Assembly (NCBI RefSeq): GCF_003058195.1 | Contig: NZ_QBUH01000004.1 | Location: 248,001-312,000, forward strand | Direction of reading: 5' to 3' | Source: Elizabethkingia sp. YR214 | Lineage (GTDB): Bacteria; Bacteroidota; Bacteroidia; Flavobacteriales; Weeksellaceae | Length of the DNA stretch: 64,000 nt | Part shown: positions 1-8,873 of the stretch, piece after piece | How the letters are laid out: each line of letters begins with the position of its first letter | Numbering within the stretch: the stretch's first letter is position 1 | Position numbers and translations under genes: made by a program | The notes under the pieces: model-generated | What the model was told of the DNA's origin: nothing | Seen by the model: only the letters and a program-made list of their open reading frames with translations | The model's database searches: none

Positions 1-3000
1 AACTGGAATTCTATAATATTGAAGGGCAGGATACGATAAAGACAGAGAAAGTTTTCGAAGTATGGGACAGAAAATCTTTAGGTAACGGGCAGAAACCTTT
101 CTTCAGATTAATGAATAATCAGAAAGATTATGCAAGAGGAGAAAAAGCTAAAGTATATCTGTATTCCTCAATCCCTGACGCTAAAGTATATGTGTATGTA
201 CAAAACGGAAACGGGGAAACTAAAACCGAAGAAAAATACATTAAAAATGGTGTATTGGAGTACGAAATCGCAATTCCTACAGATTCCGCTATAAAGCAGC
301 TAAACCTTCAGTTTACTTTAGCAGCTTATAATGATATTCAGACACTTTCTACAAACTTGCCGGTTCGTAATGAAACAGAACCAATGAAGATAGAATTGAC
401 TACTTTCCGTGATAAAATTCAACCGGGAAGTAAGGAGAGATGGACGGTGAAGATTATCGGAAAGAATAAAGAAAAAGCAGTAGCCGAATTACTGGCCAAT
501 ATGTATGATATGTCACTGGATCAGTTTGCTGCTAATACTTATGCTTTCAGAAATTTCAATTTTGAAAGATTTATACAGCAAAATTATGGAGTAGGTACAG
601 AAAATCTAAATTCTGTACGCTTTAATAAGCGCGAAAAATATTTGAATGCCAAAACTGTATTTGAACCTTATTTTAACTGGTTCGATCAGTATGAAGCATT
701 AGGTGGACGTGCAACTAATGTCAGACTTAGAGGAGTATCTTCAGTACGAAAAGCTAATGTAGCTTATGAAACTACTATGGATATGGCATTGCCAGCACCT
801 GTAGCTGCTGCTAAAGTAGCAGATTCCTCAAGTAAGAAGGAAATCGAAGAAGTTGTCGTGACCGGATATGGCAAAGCGAAGAAAAAAGAAGATCTGGACA
901 AAGTTCCTGTTCGTGGTAATCTAAATGAAACTGCATTCTTCTATCCAAATTTAAAAACGGATAAAGACGGAAATGTAAGCTTTGAATTTACTTCTCCGGA
1001 AGCTTTAACTAAATGGAAATTAATGTTCCTGGCACACGACAAAAATGCCAATGCTGCAACACTGGAACAGACTATTGTTACGCAGAAAGATTTCTCGGTT
1101 ACACCAAATTATCCAAGATTTCTACGTGAAGGCGATGAAATCAATATGCAAGTGAAGCTGAATAATCTTGTAGAAAAAGCTCTAAGTGGAAGTGTACAGT
1201 TACAGATCCTGAATGCTGATACTAATGAAGATATTTCTTCAAAATTCGGAGTGAACAACCTGATTCAGAATTTTGATATCAATGCAACTTCAAGCAAGTC
1301 TGTTAACTGGACATTTAAAGTACCAAGTGATGTATCGGGAATTATTATAAAAACAGTTGCAAAAGCAGGACAGTACAGTGATGGCGAGCAGAAAGCTGTT
1401 CCGGTATTGCCAAACAGAATGTTGGTGACGGATGCATTACCAATTTTTGTAAAAGAAGGAGAAACCAAGACTTTTGTATTAGATCAGTTGAAATCGAATA
1501 ACTCAACAACGATTGCCAATGTTTCTAATACATTAGAATTGACAACCAATCCGATTTGGGAAGTACTATTTGCTTTACCAAGCCTGAAAAATGATATTAA
1601 TAATTCAGCAGATGTTGTATTCAACAAATGGTTCGCAGATGTTATGGCTTCTGAAATATTTAAAGCCAATCCCAGAATGAAGAAGATCTTTGATGAATAT
1701 CAGGAAAAAGGTTTACTGGAAAGTAATCTGGAGAAAAATCAGGAACTGAAACAACTTCTGTTAGAAGAAACACCATGGGTTTTCAATGCAAAGAATGAAA
1801 AACAACAAATGCAAATGATAGCTCGTATTTTCGATGCCAATAATATGCGTAACTCCATATTAGACGACTGGGGTCAGCTAAAACAATTGCAGAACGGAGA
1901 TGGCGGATTCTCTTGGTATGCAGGTTCTCCAAGCAGTTTCTCAACATCGCTTTATATTCTTAAAAACTTAGGAAAAATAAACGAATGGCTAAAAGAAAAA
2001 GGCGGAGTGAAAGATTATCAGAATACTCCACAGGATGAAATGGTAAGTGCACTAACTGCTTATGTAGATCGTGAGATCAACCGTTACTGGAAACCAAAAG
2101 ATATGAATCCGTGGAATAATCTTGTATTAGACTATCTGGATACACGTCATTATTGGGAAGCTCAGTTCCCGTTAAAGAACACCGGAGCAACACTAAAAAC
2201 ACAGGTTGTTGCTAAAGCTAAGGCAGCAAAGATTACAGATTTCACATTCTATGGATTGTCCAGAGCAGCATTATTGTTTGATAATTATGGTTTAAAAGAT
2301 GTTTCAGGAAAGTTAATGACTTATTTGAAAGAAACGTCTACAGATACCAAAACGCAAGGGGTATATTGGAAACAGAATCTTGATGCTTGGGGTTGGTATG
2401 CTTCAAAAGCCATTAACCATGCATTGGCAATGCAGGCGTTTAATAAGCTAAAACCAAATGATGCTATTATAGAAGACATGAAAATCTGGTTGATTACCCA
2501 GAAAGAAGTAAATCATTGGGAGACTAGCCGTGCAACTGCAGAAATTATTTATACTATCATGAATAGTGGTAAGTCTTGGACAACTCCAGAAGCAGATCAA
2601 GCAACTGTAATATGGGGAGGAAAGGAAATGACAAAAGCAGATACTCAGGCCACAGGTTATATCAAATCTTCTGTGAAATCTCCGGAACTAGATAAAAAAC
2701 TAGCTGAAGTAACTGTAACCAAGCCAGGTCCAGGTATTGTTCAGGGAGGTTTGTTCTGGCAGTATTATGAGAATCTTGATAAAATAAAATCTTCTGAAAC
2801 TTATATTTCTGTTACCAAAGAACTGTATAAAAAAGTGAAAACAGAAAATGGTGAAGAGTTGAAAAAGATTACTGCAGATACGCCACTTCGCGTAGGAGAT
2901 AAAGTGACAGTAAGAATGATTCTGAATACAGATCGTCCGATGGAATATATTCATATCAAAGATATGAGAGCTGCAGGATTTGAACCAACAGATGTATTAT

Positions 3001-3224
3001 CCGGATATCAGTGGAAGAATAATTTGGGTTATTATCAGTCGACTAAAGATGCATCGACCAACTTCTATATAGAACAGATGCCAAAAGGTAAGTATATTTT
3101 CGAATATGATGTTGTTGCTAATATTGCAGGAAAATTCTCTAACGGGATTACAACAATGCAAAATTATTACGCACCTCAGATGAATGCACATACACAGGGA
3201 ACTAACGTTACTGTAACGCCATAA
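1..3224 (+). CDS. Alpha-2-macroglobulin-family envelope protein, thioester-less, 5' end outside window
   Basis: The reading frame is open from base 3, so this is the C-terminal 1073 residues of a longer protein. MG-type beta domains come first. The segment starting NETAFFYPNL (about 930-1060) matches the macroglobulin domain after the bait region, and an alpha-helical thioester-type domain follows from about 1500 (GDGGFSWY near 1900). Bacterial relatives trap proteases in the periplasm through a CxEQ thioester. Here the aligned site (1605-1616) reads SADV, so the thioester cannot form. The bait-region position carries EEVVVTGYG (846-872), a signature of SusC-type TonB plug domains. A strong terminator follows. 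The family is confident; the function is inferred only as a surface or periplasmic binding protein. Confidence 0.88.
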   Translation, partial: LEFYNIEGQDTIKTEKVFEVWDRKSLGNGQKPFFRLMNNQKDYARGEKAKVYLYSSIPDAKVYVYVQNGNGETKTEEKYIKNGVLEYEIAIPTDSAIKQLNLQFTLAAYNDIQTLSTNLPVRNETEPMKIELTTFRDKIQPGSKERWTVKIIGKNKEKAVAELLANMYDMSLDQFAANTYAFRNFNFERFIQQNYGVGTENLNSVRFNKREKYLNAKTVFEPYFNWFDQYEALGGRATNVRLRGVSSVRKANVAYETTMDMALPAPVAAAKVADSSSKKEIEEVVVTGYGKAKKKEDLDKVPVRGNLNETAFFYPNLKTDKDGNVSFEFTSPEALTKWKLMFLAHDKNANAATLEQTIVTQKDFSVTPNYPRFLREGDEINMQVKLNNLVEKALSGSVQLQILNADTNEDISSKFGVNNLIQNFDINATSSKSVNWTFKVPSDVSGIIIKTVAKAGQYSDGEQKAVPVLPNRMLVTDALPIFVKEGETKTFVLDQLKSNNSTTIANVSNTLELTTNPIWEVLFALPSLKNDINNSADVVFNKWFADVMASEIFKANPRMKKIFDEYQEKGLLESNLEKNQELKQLLLEETPWVFNAKNEKQQMQMIARIFDANNMRNSILDDWGQLKQLQNGDGGFSWYAGSPSSFSTSLYILKNLGKINEWLKEKGGVKDYQNTPQDEMVSALTAYVDREINRYWKPKDMNPWNNLVLDYLDTRHYWEAQFPLKNTGATLKTQVVAKAKAAKITDFTFYGLSRAALLFDNYGLKDVSGKLMTYLKETSTDTKTQGVYWKQNLDAWGWYASKAINHALAMQAFNKLKPNDAIIEDMKIWLITQKEVNHWETSRATAEIIYTIMNSGKSWTTPEADQATVIWGGKEMTKADTQATGYIKSSVKSPELDKKLAEVTVTKPGPGIVQGGLFWQYYENLDKIKSSETYISVTKELYKKVKTENGEELKKITADTPLRVGDKVTVRMILNTDRPMEYIHIKDMRAAGFEPTDVLSGYQWKNNLGYYQSTKDASTNFYIEQMPKGKYIFEYDVVANIAGKFSNGITTMQNYYAPQMNAHTQGTNVTVTP

Positions 3225-3289
3225 AATTTAGCTTATACACTTCCTGTAAGCGTTGAGTTTATGGGATTTGACAGCTAAACTAACTTTTA

Positions 3290-3333
3290 ATGGAAAAAAG
3301 AGGATTAAAATTTCTCTTTTTTCCATTTTTTTT
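3290..3333 (+). terminator. Rho-independent terminator of the macroglobulin gene
   Basis: A perfect 13-bp stem (3290-3302 with 3314-3326) is followed by a T-run. It separates the macroglobulin gene from the export operon. Confidence 0.85.
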
Positions 3334-3337
3334 GTAT

Positions 3338-3345
3338 TATTTTTG
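3338..3345 (+). promoter_or_regulatory. Possible -7 box (TATTTTTG) of the export operon
   Basis: This matches the Bacteroidota -7 consensus TAnnTTTG, but it lies in the T-rich tail of the terminator and no TTG/TTTG sits at the proper -33 distance. It could be chance. If real, transcription begins near 3351 and the GTG at 3345 cannot be the start codon. Confidence 0.4.
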
Positions 3346-3356
3346 TGAAAAATAGA

Positions 3357-4778
3357 ATGATGAGGAACAGATTATCACTGTATGGGATAAGCTTGTTTTT
3401 ACTCCCTGTTTTGGGATGGGGACAATCGGCTCCCGACTTCAAAGAATTGCTGGAAAGTGCTATTGTACGCGATGCAGATTTAATGATGCAAAAGACTAAA
3501 AATAAGGTCACAGAACTTGATCAGCATAAACTTAAAGATATCTTTCTGCCTACACTGGAAATTAGTGGACAGGCGGGTTATCTCAATGCGACAACCCGTC
3601 TGAGTTCTCCGGAAATAAATCTGGAACCTTTTCTTACTATTCCAAGCGGACAGTACAGTAACAATCTTAATATTTCAGGATTTTCCGGAATTGCGAAAGC
3701 AGATGCCAAAATGTTATTGTATTCCGGCGGAAAAGTAAAATACCTAAATAAGGCATTAGAAGAAAAGAAAAAATCAGAAGATATCTTATTGGAGAAAACA
3801 CGTGATGAGGTCATCACAACGGTTTCACGTGCTTACGATCAGCTGGCATTAATTCATCAGTCCAAAATTGTTCTGGACGAGAGTAAAAGAAGACTGGATG
3901 CCAACAGAAAAACTGCTGATAAAGCTTTGGGTTACGGACTTATAACACCATATGATCATAAGAAGATTGAACTGGCACAAGCAACTCTGGATGCAAAAGT
4001 TGTAGAGTATGAAGGAAAAAAAGAACTTCTGCTGACTCAGTTAGAAGTATTAACCGGAGTGGAAAAAGAAAGACTACGTCTGATAAATCCTGTACTGGTT
4101 CCGGTAGAAAGTCTGCCATTACAAAAAAGTATCGATGAGAGAGCCGAGATCAGAGCTCTGGACCACGGAATTAATGCTGCGGACTATAAAATAAAAGCAG
4201 AAAGAACATGGTGGATTCCTAAAGTTCAGCTTATGGCTTCTTTATACTATATTGGTCTTTATAACAATAGGATTAAAACTTCGGAAAATATTATCCCGGC
4301 AATTCCGGAGCTTAATTATCCGGGAAGAAAACTGGATTGGAGACCCAATAACCTGGCTGTATTTCCATTGCTTACAGCGGGTGTAGGTTTCAAATGGGAA
4401 ATATTTGACGGTAACGAAGGAAAGCATGCGGAAGAACTGGCTAAAGTAAATAAAGAAATTCTGCAGACCCAGAAATATGACGCCACCAGAAAACTGACAC
4501 TCAATCTGGCCAATAATCAGTCTAATTACGATATTGCCTATGCACAGATTGCTCTGAAAAAGAAGCAGAAAGAATTAGCACAGAATGCATTGGTTCAGGC
4601 TGAAAAAGAGTTTCGTTACGGAATGGCAAAATCTACACAGCTAATAGAAGCAGAAAATGATCTGGAAGCCGCAGAGTTGGATTATCAGAACGCAATATTT
4701 AATCAGAGAAGAGCAGCGATCGAGCTGATGAAATCTACTCAGGAACTAGATGTAACCAAGCTTTATCAAGGTTTATAA
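3357..4778 (+). CDS. TolC-family outer membrane efflux protein
   Basis: A roughly 473-residue outer-membrane channel that would link an inner-membrane exporter to the outside. It has a signal peptide (LSLYGISLFLLPVLGWGQ) and two long heptad-rich helical halves typical of OEP domains, with several Gln/Lys/Ala-rich coiled-coil stretches near the C-terminus. Length fits the TolC family (about 450-500). I prefer ATG 3357 (or 3360) to the in-frame GTG at 3345, because the latter falls in a possible -7 box. It is followed 10 nt later by a membrane fusion protein gene and then by an ABC-2 permease, so the three form an export operon. The substrate cannot be told from sequence. Confidence 0.9.
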   Translation: MMRNRLSLYGISLFLLPVLGWGQSAPDFKELLESAIVRDADLMMQKTKNKVTELDQHKLKDIFLPTLEISGQAGYLNATTRLSSPEINLEPFLTIPSGQYSNNLNISGFSGIAKADAKMLLYSGGKVKYLNKALEEKKKSEDILLEKTRDEVITTVSRAYDQLALIHQSKIVLDESKRRLDANRKTADKALGYGLITPYDHKKIELAQATLDAKVVEYEGKKELLLTQLEVLTGVEKERLRLINPVLVPVESLPLQKSIDERAEIRALDHGINAADYKIKAERTWWIPKVQLMASLYYIGLYNNRIKTSENIIPAIPELNYPGRKLDWRPNNLAVFPLLTAGVGFKWEIFDGNEGKHAEELAKVNKEILQTQKYDATRKLTLNLANNQSNYDIAYAQIALKKKQKELAQNALVQAEKEFRYGMAKSTQLIEAENDLEAAELDYQNAIFNQRRAAIELMKSTQELDVTKLYQGL

Positions 4779-4788
4779 AACGAACATT

Positions 4789-5745
4789 ATGAAAAAAAAT
4801 ATCTACATACCTCTTTTCAGTTTATTTGTTCTCGGAAGTTGCGGAAGCGATAAAGGAGATAAGTCCGAATTTGAAGGGAAAACCAAAAAAGATGTTATTT
4901 CTTTTGCACCTAAAGTTACCGGAAGAATCGTGAAAATATTTGTAAGTGAAGGCCAGATGGTAAAAAAAGGCGATACACTGGCACTACTGGATATTCCAGA
5001 GGTTACAGCTAAAATTGCACAGGCGAAAGGTGCTGTAAGTGCAGCACAGGCACAAGAGCAAATGGCAAAAAACGGAGCTACTGCAGACCAGATGAAGCAG
5101 CTTCAGGCTAAATATAAAGGACTGAAAGAACAGTATGATTTTGCCCAGAAGTCCTTCAGAAGAGCTTCCAATATGTACAGAGACAGCTTGATGTCTCCAC
5201 AGGCTTATGATGAGGTTTATGCAAAATTACAAGGTGCCAAAGCTCAGTTTGATGCGGTAAATGCAGAACTAGATGATGTAAAAAGAGGAACCCGTTACGA
5301 GAAAATAGAAATGGCTTCAGGGCAGGCTTCTCAGGCTCAGGGAGTATTGCAGGAAGCAAATGTAGCTTATTCCGAGCGTTATGTTATTGCAACCAACGAT
5401 ATGGAAGTGGAAACCATCAGCCTTAATCCGGGAGAATTGGCAACAGCAGGTTTTGCATTGTTCAATGGTTATATTCCTTCAAGTACTTATTTCCGTTTTA
5501 CAATTCCGGAAAGTAAAATAGCTAAATATAAGAAAGGAGAGGAGGTGAAAATGCAGGTTGTCTATAACAAAGAAGAATTGGAAGGAACAATTGTTTACAT
5601 CAAGCAGCTTACCCGTTATGCGGATATTACAACCGCTTATCCCGACTATCAGCTTCAGGATGCTATCTATGAAATTAAAGTAAAACCAAAGGATATGAAG
5701 AAAGCTCAGAATATCCTGGTGAATGCAAATATTATATTGAAATAA
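4789..5745 (+). CDS. HlyD-family periplasmic adaptor lipoprotein
   Basis: A membrane fusion protein of 318 residues bridging the inner-membrane permease and the TolC channel. The N-terminus has a lipobox (LGSC), so it is probably lipid-anchored, unlike classical HlyD with its N-terminal transmembrane helix. A biotinyl-lipoyl-like half-motif (KVTGRIVKIFVSEGQMVKKGDTLALLD is shortened here to its core GRIVKIFVSEGQMVKKGD) lies near residues 43-60. A coiled-coil hairpin (about 70-190) rich in Ala/Gln and a beta-barrel domain follow. It is the middle gene of the export operon, 8 nt before the permease. Confidence 0.88.
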   Translation: MKKNIYIPLFSLFVLGSCGSDKGDKSEFEGKTKKDVISFAPKVTGRIVKIFVSEGQMVKKGDTLALLDIPEVTAKIAQAKGAVSAAQAQEQMAKNGATADQMKQLQAKYKGLKEQYDFAQKSFRRASNMYRDSLMSPQAYDEVYAKLQGAKAQFDAVNAELDDVKRGTRYEKIEMASGQASQAQGVLQEANVAYSERYVIATNDMEVETISLNPGELATAGFALFNGYIPSSTYFRFTIPESKIAKYKKGEEVKMQVVYNKEELEGTIVYIKQLTRYADITTAYPDYQLQDAIYEIKVKPKDMKKAQNILVNANIILK

Positions 5746-5753
5746 CAAGGCCT

Positions 5754-6947
5754 ATGAAAGAATTTCTGCGTCTTTTAAAGCGAGAATTTAAGCTTTTCGT
5801 AGCCAACGATACCCTGAGGTCAGTATTCTTTCTGGCTCCGATTCTGTATGCTGTCCTATTAGGTTTTGTTTATCAAAGCGGAAAAGTAGAGAATATTCCG
5901 GTATTGGTAGTAGACAGAGACAATACACCTTTGTCTAATCAGTTGACGGATATGCTGGATGATAACAGCAGCATAAAAATAATTAAATATATACAGGAAC
6001 CGCAAAGTATAAAGGATGAAGTTATAAAGAATGAAGCTGCTGCAGTCGTAATGATTCCTGCAAAGTTTGAAGCGGACATGCTGCAGAAAAAATATCCTGA
6101 GCTGAATGTTTATGTAAATACAGGGAACGTTCTAACAGCTAATTTCGCCTCCAAAGCACTACAGCTTACTATTGGTACTTTCTCTGCGGGAGCTTCCATG
6201 AAAGGACTTCAGAAAATGGGAATGCCAGCCGTTAAAGCTGCTACCCAATACGAGCCTTTTAAAACGAATTATATTACCCTGTTCAATACAACAAGTAACT
6301 ACCTTATCTTTATGTGGCCGGCGATGCTGGCGGTAGTATTACAGCAGGTAATCCTCTTGGCAATGGCCGTAAGTTTTGCTGCGGAATTCCAGAGGGGATC
6401 ATTTATTAAAGAATATTATGGAATGCGCCGGTGGGCCTTTCCTATAATGCTAATAAAGGTAATCCCAATATGGTTTTTCTCGATTCTTATTGTAGGTATT
6501 TACTACCTTATGCATATGATCTTTAAAGTGCCTATGCCGGAAGGTATTTTCAACTTTATACTGCTCACTGCATTTTTTGTGGGATCAGCATCGTTCCTGG
6601 GGGTATTTATCAGTATTCTGATTCCGGATGCCCTGAAGGCTACACAAATTTTAATGGTATTGGCATCACCATCCTTTATTATCAGTGGTTTTACGTGGCC
6701 ACTCAGTGCAATGCCGGCTGCGGTACAGTTTTTAGCGAATATTATTCCGCTGACACCATTTTTACAGGCCTTCAAAATATTACTGATACAGAAAGGTTCT
6801 GTTGAGCTTACATTCCCATATTTGCAACATCTGATCATTCTTTTAGTAGTATATGGTGCATTGGGTTGGATAGCTCTGAAAATAAAGCTATGGAAAATGT
6901 TCCGTTACATAAAGCCGGAAGAAATATCTTCTGGGGAGGAACTTTAA
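5754..6947 (+). CDS. ABC-2 type transporter permease
   Basis: A 397-residue inner-membrane permease of the ABC-2/YhhJ class. It has one N-terminal membrane helix (about 25-45), a large extracytoplasmic region with the family's VLVVDRDNTPLS-type segment near residue 60-70, and about five C-terminal helices. It is the last gene of the operon, followed by a terminator. No ATP-binding protein is encoded in the operon or elsewhere in the window, so the ATPase must be supplied from another locus or the permease works in an unusual way. Only one permease copy is present. Confidence 0.88.
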   Translation: MKEFLRLLKREFKLFVANDTLRSVFFLAPILYAVLLGFVYQSGKVENIPVLVVDRDNTPLSNQLTDMLDDNSSIKIIKYIQEPQSIKDEVIKNEAAAVVMIPAKFEADMLQKKYPELNVYVNTGNVLTANFASKALQLTIGTFSAGASMKGLQKMGMPAVKAATQYEPFKTNYITLFNTTSNYLIFMWPAMLAVVLQQVILLAMAVSFAAEFQRGSFIKEYYGMRRWAFPIMLIKVIPIWFFSILIVGIYYLMHMIFKVPMPEGIFNFILLTAFFVGSASFLGVFISILIPDALKATQILMVLASPSFIISGFTWPLSAMPAAVQFLANIIPLTPFLQAFKILLIQKGSVELTFPYLQHLIILLVVYGALGWIALKIKLWKMFRYIKPEEISSGEEL

Positions 6948-6960
6948 AATCAATAAAATT

Positions 6961-6986
6961 AAAAGGTGAGCTTGCTCACCTTTTTT
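6961..6986 (+). terminator. Terminator of the export operon
   Basis: A 10-bp stem (6961-6970 with 6975-6984, loop CTTG) runs into six Ts. Confidence 0.88.
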
Positions 6987-7004
6987 CATGAGATAGCTCA
7001 TGAA
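6985..7004. repeat. Short inverted repeat after the terminator
   Basis: TTCATGAG and CTCATGAA arms (6985-6992, 6997-7004) with loop ATAG lie directly after the terminator and 72 nt before the next gene. It may be an operator or a second hairpin. There is no T-run, so a terminator role is unlikely. Confidence 0.4.
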
Positions 7005-7075
7005 AATTCATAAACTTTCATAAATACAATAAAAATGACTGAAATAATGTTTAGCTTTATTGGAAAATATGTGCT

Positions 7076-7510
7076 ATGCCAGTTATTGTTACCGAAACAT
7101 ATAATGTGCCAGTAGAAAAAGTCTGGAGGGCTATTACAGACAAAGATGAAATGAAAATCTGGTATTTTGATATTCCTAACTTTATTCTTAAAGAGGGTGC
7201 CGTATTCGATTTTTTTGAACCGGGAGATAATAGGAAGTACCTTCACCGCTGCCAGATTTTGGGCTTTGAACCAAATCGGTTCCTAAAGCATACATGGACA
7301 CATCCGGATCACAGCAAAGGTTCTTCGGAATTATTATGGGAACTGCAGGAAGCAGATAACGGAACAATACTGACTTTAACACATACAGGACTGGATAGCT
7401 TTTCCGATGCCGGTGCAGATTTTGCAAAAGAAAATTACCGTGTCGGCTGGAATGAAATTCTGGGTAAATCACTTAAAAATTTTTTAGAAAATAATGGAGA
7501 TCAGGTTTAA
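7076..7510 (+). CDS. SRPBCC (AHSA1-type) domain protein
   Basis: A 144-residue cytoplasmic protein with the START/Bet v1-like fold: the opening ETYNVPVEKVWRAITD and the later WTHPD and TGLDSF segments are typical of AHSA1 (activator of Hsp90 homologue 1-like) single-domain proteins. Such proteins bind small hydrophobic ligands in a central cavity, and the ligand here is unknown. Its 3' end overlaps the next gene by 17 nt, so the two are cotranscribed and probably translationally coupled. Similar SRPBCC/VOC pairing recurs at 20.5-26 kb. Confidence 0.85.
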   Translation: MPVIVTETYNVPVEKVWRAITDKDEMKIWYFDIPNFILKEGAVFDFFEPGDNRKYLHRCQILGFEPNRFLKHTWTHPDHSKGSSELLWELQEADNGTILTLTHTGLDSFSDAGADFAKENYRVGWNEILGKSLKNFLENNGDQV

Positions 7511-7871
7511 TACGCTTACCCCCAATTTATGGACAACGGAATTAGATGAAACAATTGAATTCTATACAACAAACCTAGGTTTTCAGTGTCTGAGAAAAGA
7601 TGAAGAATGGCAGTGGGCATTGCTGAAAAAAGAAAATGTTGAGATTATGTTTTCTAAACCCAATGAGCAAATTCCTTTTAAAAGCTCAATGTTTTCCGGG
7701 TCATTTTATTTTAATATTCAGGATGTAAATCTTCTTTGGGAGCAACTGAAGGATAAAGCAGAAGTATGCTATAACATAGAAGACTTTCCGTGGCAGATGC
7801 GGGAATTTGCAATTTATGACAACAACGGTTATATTCTGCAGTTTGGTCAGGATATAGAAACTTTAAAATAA
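7494..7871 (+). CDS. VOC-family (glyoxalase/bleomycin-resistance-like) protein
   Basis: A 125-residue protein with paired beta-alpha-beta-beta-beta modules of the vicinal-oxygen-chelate superfamily: LWTTELDETIEFYTTNLGF at the start and AIYDNNGYILQFGQ near the end. Members are metalloenzymes or antibiotic-binding proteins; a glyoxalase-I or bleomycin-binding activity cannot be assigned. The ATG lies inside the preceding SRPBCC gene (17-nt overlap), and the DyP peroxidase gene follows after 21 nt, suggesting one transcript of three genes. Confidence 0.85.
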   Translation: MEIRFNTLTPNLWTTELDETIEFYTTNLGFQCLRKDEEWQWALLKKENVEIMFSKPNEQIPFKSSMFSGSFYFNIQDVNLLWEQLKDKAEVCYNIEDFPWQMREFAIYDNNGYILQFGQDIETLK

Positions 7872-7892
7872 TAATAATTTTTTGAAATAAAT

Positions 7893-8810
7893 ATGGCTGT
7901 ACAATCACAAAAAGTAACAGATAATCCTAATGCTAATACTGTTTTTACAGTATGGACTTTTAAAAATACAGATAATATTAAAGAAGCTTTTCAGAGAGTG
8001 TGTGCACTGGTTGCCAATCTTAATAATTCAGCAGCAGTGCGTTTTCCAAATGTACGGGTTAGCTGTGTTATGGGAATAGGCTATAATGCGTGGAAAAAAC
8101 TAGAACTTCAGGAGCCTCTTCCCAAGGAACTTGGGGTTTTTAAGGAGGTAAAAGGAGAAAAACATACTGCAGTTACTACTCCGGGAGATTTACATTTCCA
8201 CATCAGGGCAGATCAGTTTAGTATTTGTTTTGATATGGCAACAGCGATTTCTGATGTATTATCTCCTGTAGCAGATTGTATAGAAGAAGTACATGGTTTT
8301 AGATACTGGGATGGAAGATCTATAATAGGATTTGTAGATGGAACCGAAAATCCGCAGGGTGCAGACCGCGATTTCTTTGCAAAAGTAGGAGAGGAAGATG
8401 AAGAGTATGAAGGCGGAAGTTATCTTTTTGTACAGAAGTATATCCATGATATGACAGCATGGAACTCTTTACCTGTACCAGAGCAGGAAAAAGTAATTGG
8501 ACGCTATAAGGCTAGTGATATTGAAATGACAGATGATGTAAAGCCCGTTAATTCGCACAGTGCTGTATCTAATGTCGGAGACGATTTTAAAGTAGTAAGA
8601 GATAATATGCCTTTTCGCACGAGTAGTGAAACCGGAACTTATTTTATCGCTTATGCCAGTACATTCAGTACAGTACAAAAAATGCTTAAAAGTATGTTTA
8701 TTGGAGATCCTGTAGGGAATTATGACAGGATATTAGATTTTAGTACAGCCAAAACCGGAAGTTTGTTTTTTGTGCCAACAATGGATATGCTTGATGATTT
8801 TTCGGGATAA
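7893..8810 (+). CDS. DyP-type heme peroxidase
   Basis: A 305-residue dye-decolorizing peroxidase that uses hydrogen peroxide through a heme cofactor. The family GxxDG motif is present as GFVDG (146-150, distal Asp149), followed by TENPQG, and a proximal heme-ligand His is at about 222 (NSHSAV). Length and absence of a signal peptide fit the cytoplasmic B-type group. No encapsulin shell gene is adjacent, which is the usual partner of many B-type enzymes. It is probably the last gene of the SRPBCC-VOC-DyP unit. Confidence 0.93.
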   Translation: MAVQSQKVTDNPNANTVFTVWTFKNTDNIKEAFQRVCALVANLNNSAAVRFPNVRVSCVMGIGYNAWKKLELQEPLPKELGVFKEVKGEKHTAVTTPGDLHFHIRADQFSICFDMATAISDVLSPVADCIEEVHGFRYWDGRSIIGFVDGTENPQGADRDFFAKVGEEDEEYEGGSYLFVQKYIHDMTAWNSLPVPEQEKVIGRYKASDIEMTDDVKPVNSHSAVSNVGDDFKVVRDNMPFRTSSETGTYFIAYASTFSTVQKMLKSMFIGDPVGNYDRILDFSTAKTGSLFFVPTMDMLDDFSG

Positions 8811-8817
8811 AATTTTG

Positions 8818-8825
8818 TACTTTTG
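8818..8825 (+). promoter_or_regulatory. -7 box TACTTTTG of the glutaminyl cyclase gene
   Basis: It exactly matches TAnnTTTG. A TTG at 8791-8793 lies 24 nt upstream, slightly long for a -33 element. The gene starts 48 nt downstream. Confidence 0.55.
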
Positions 8826-8873
8826 ACTCAATTATAAAAGGGGGATAATAGCCCTGAAAATAAAAATAGGTAA

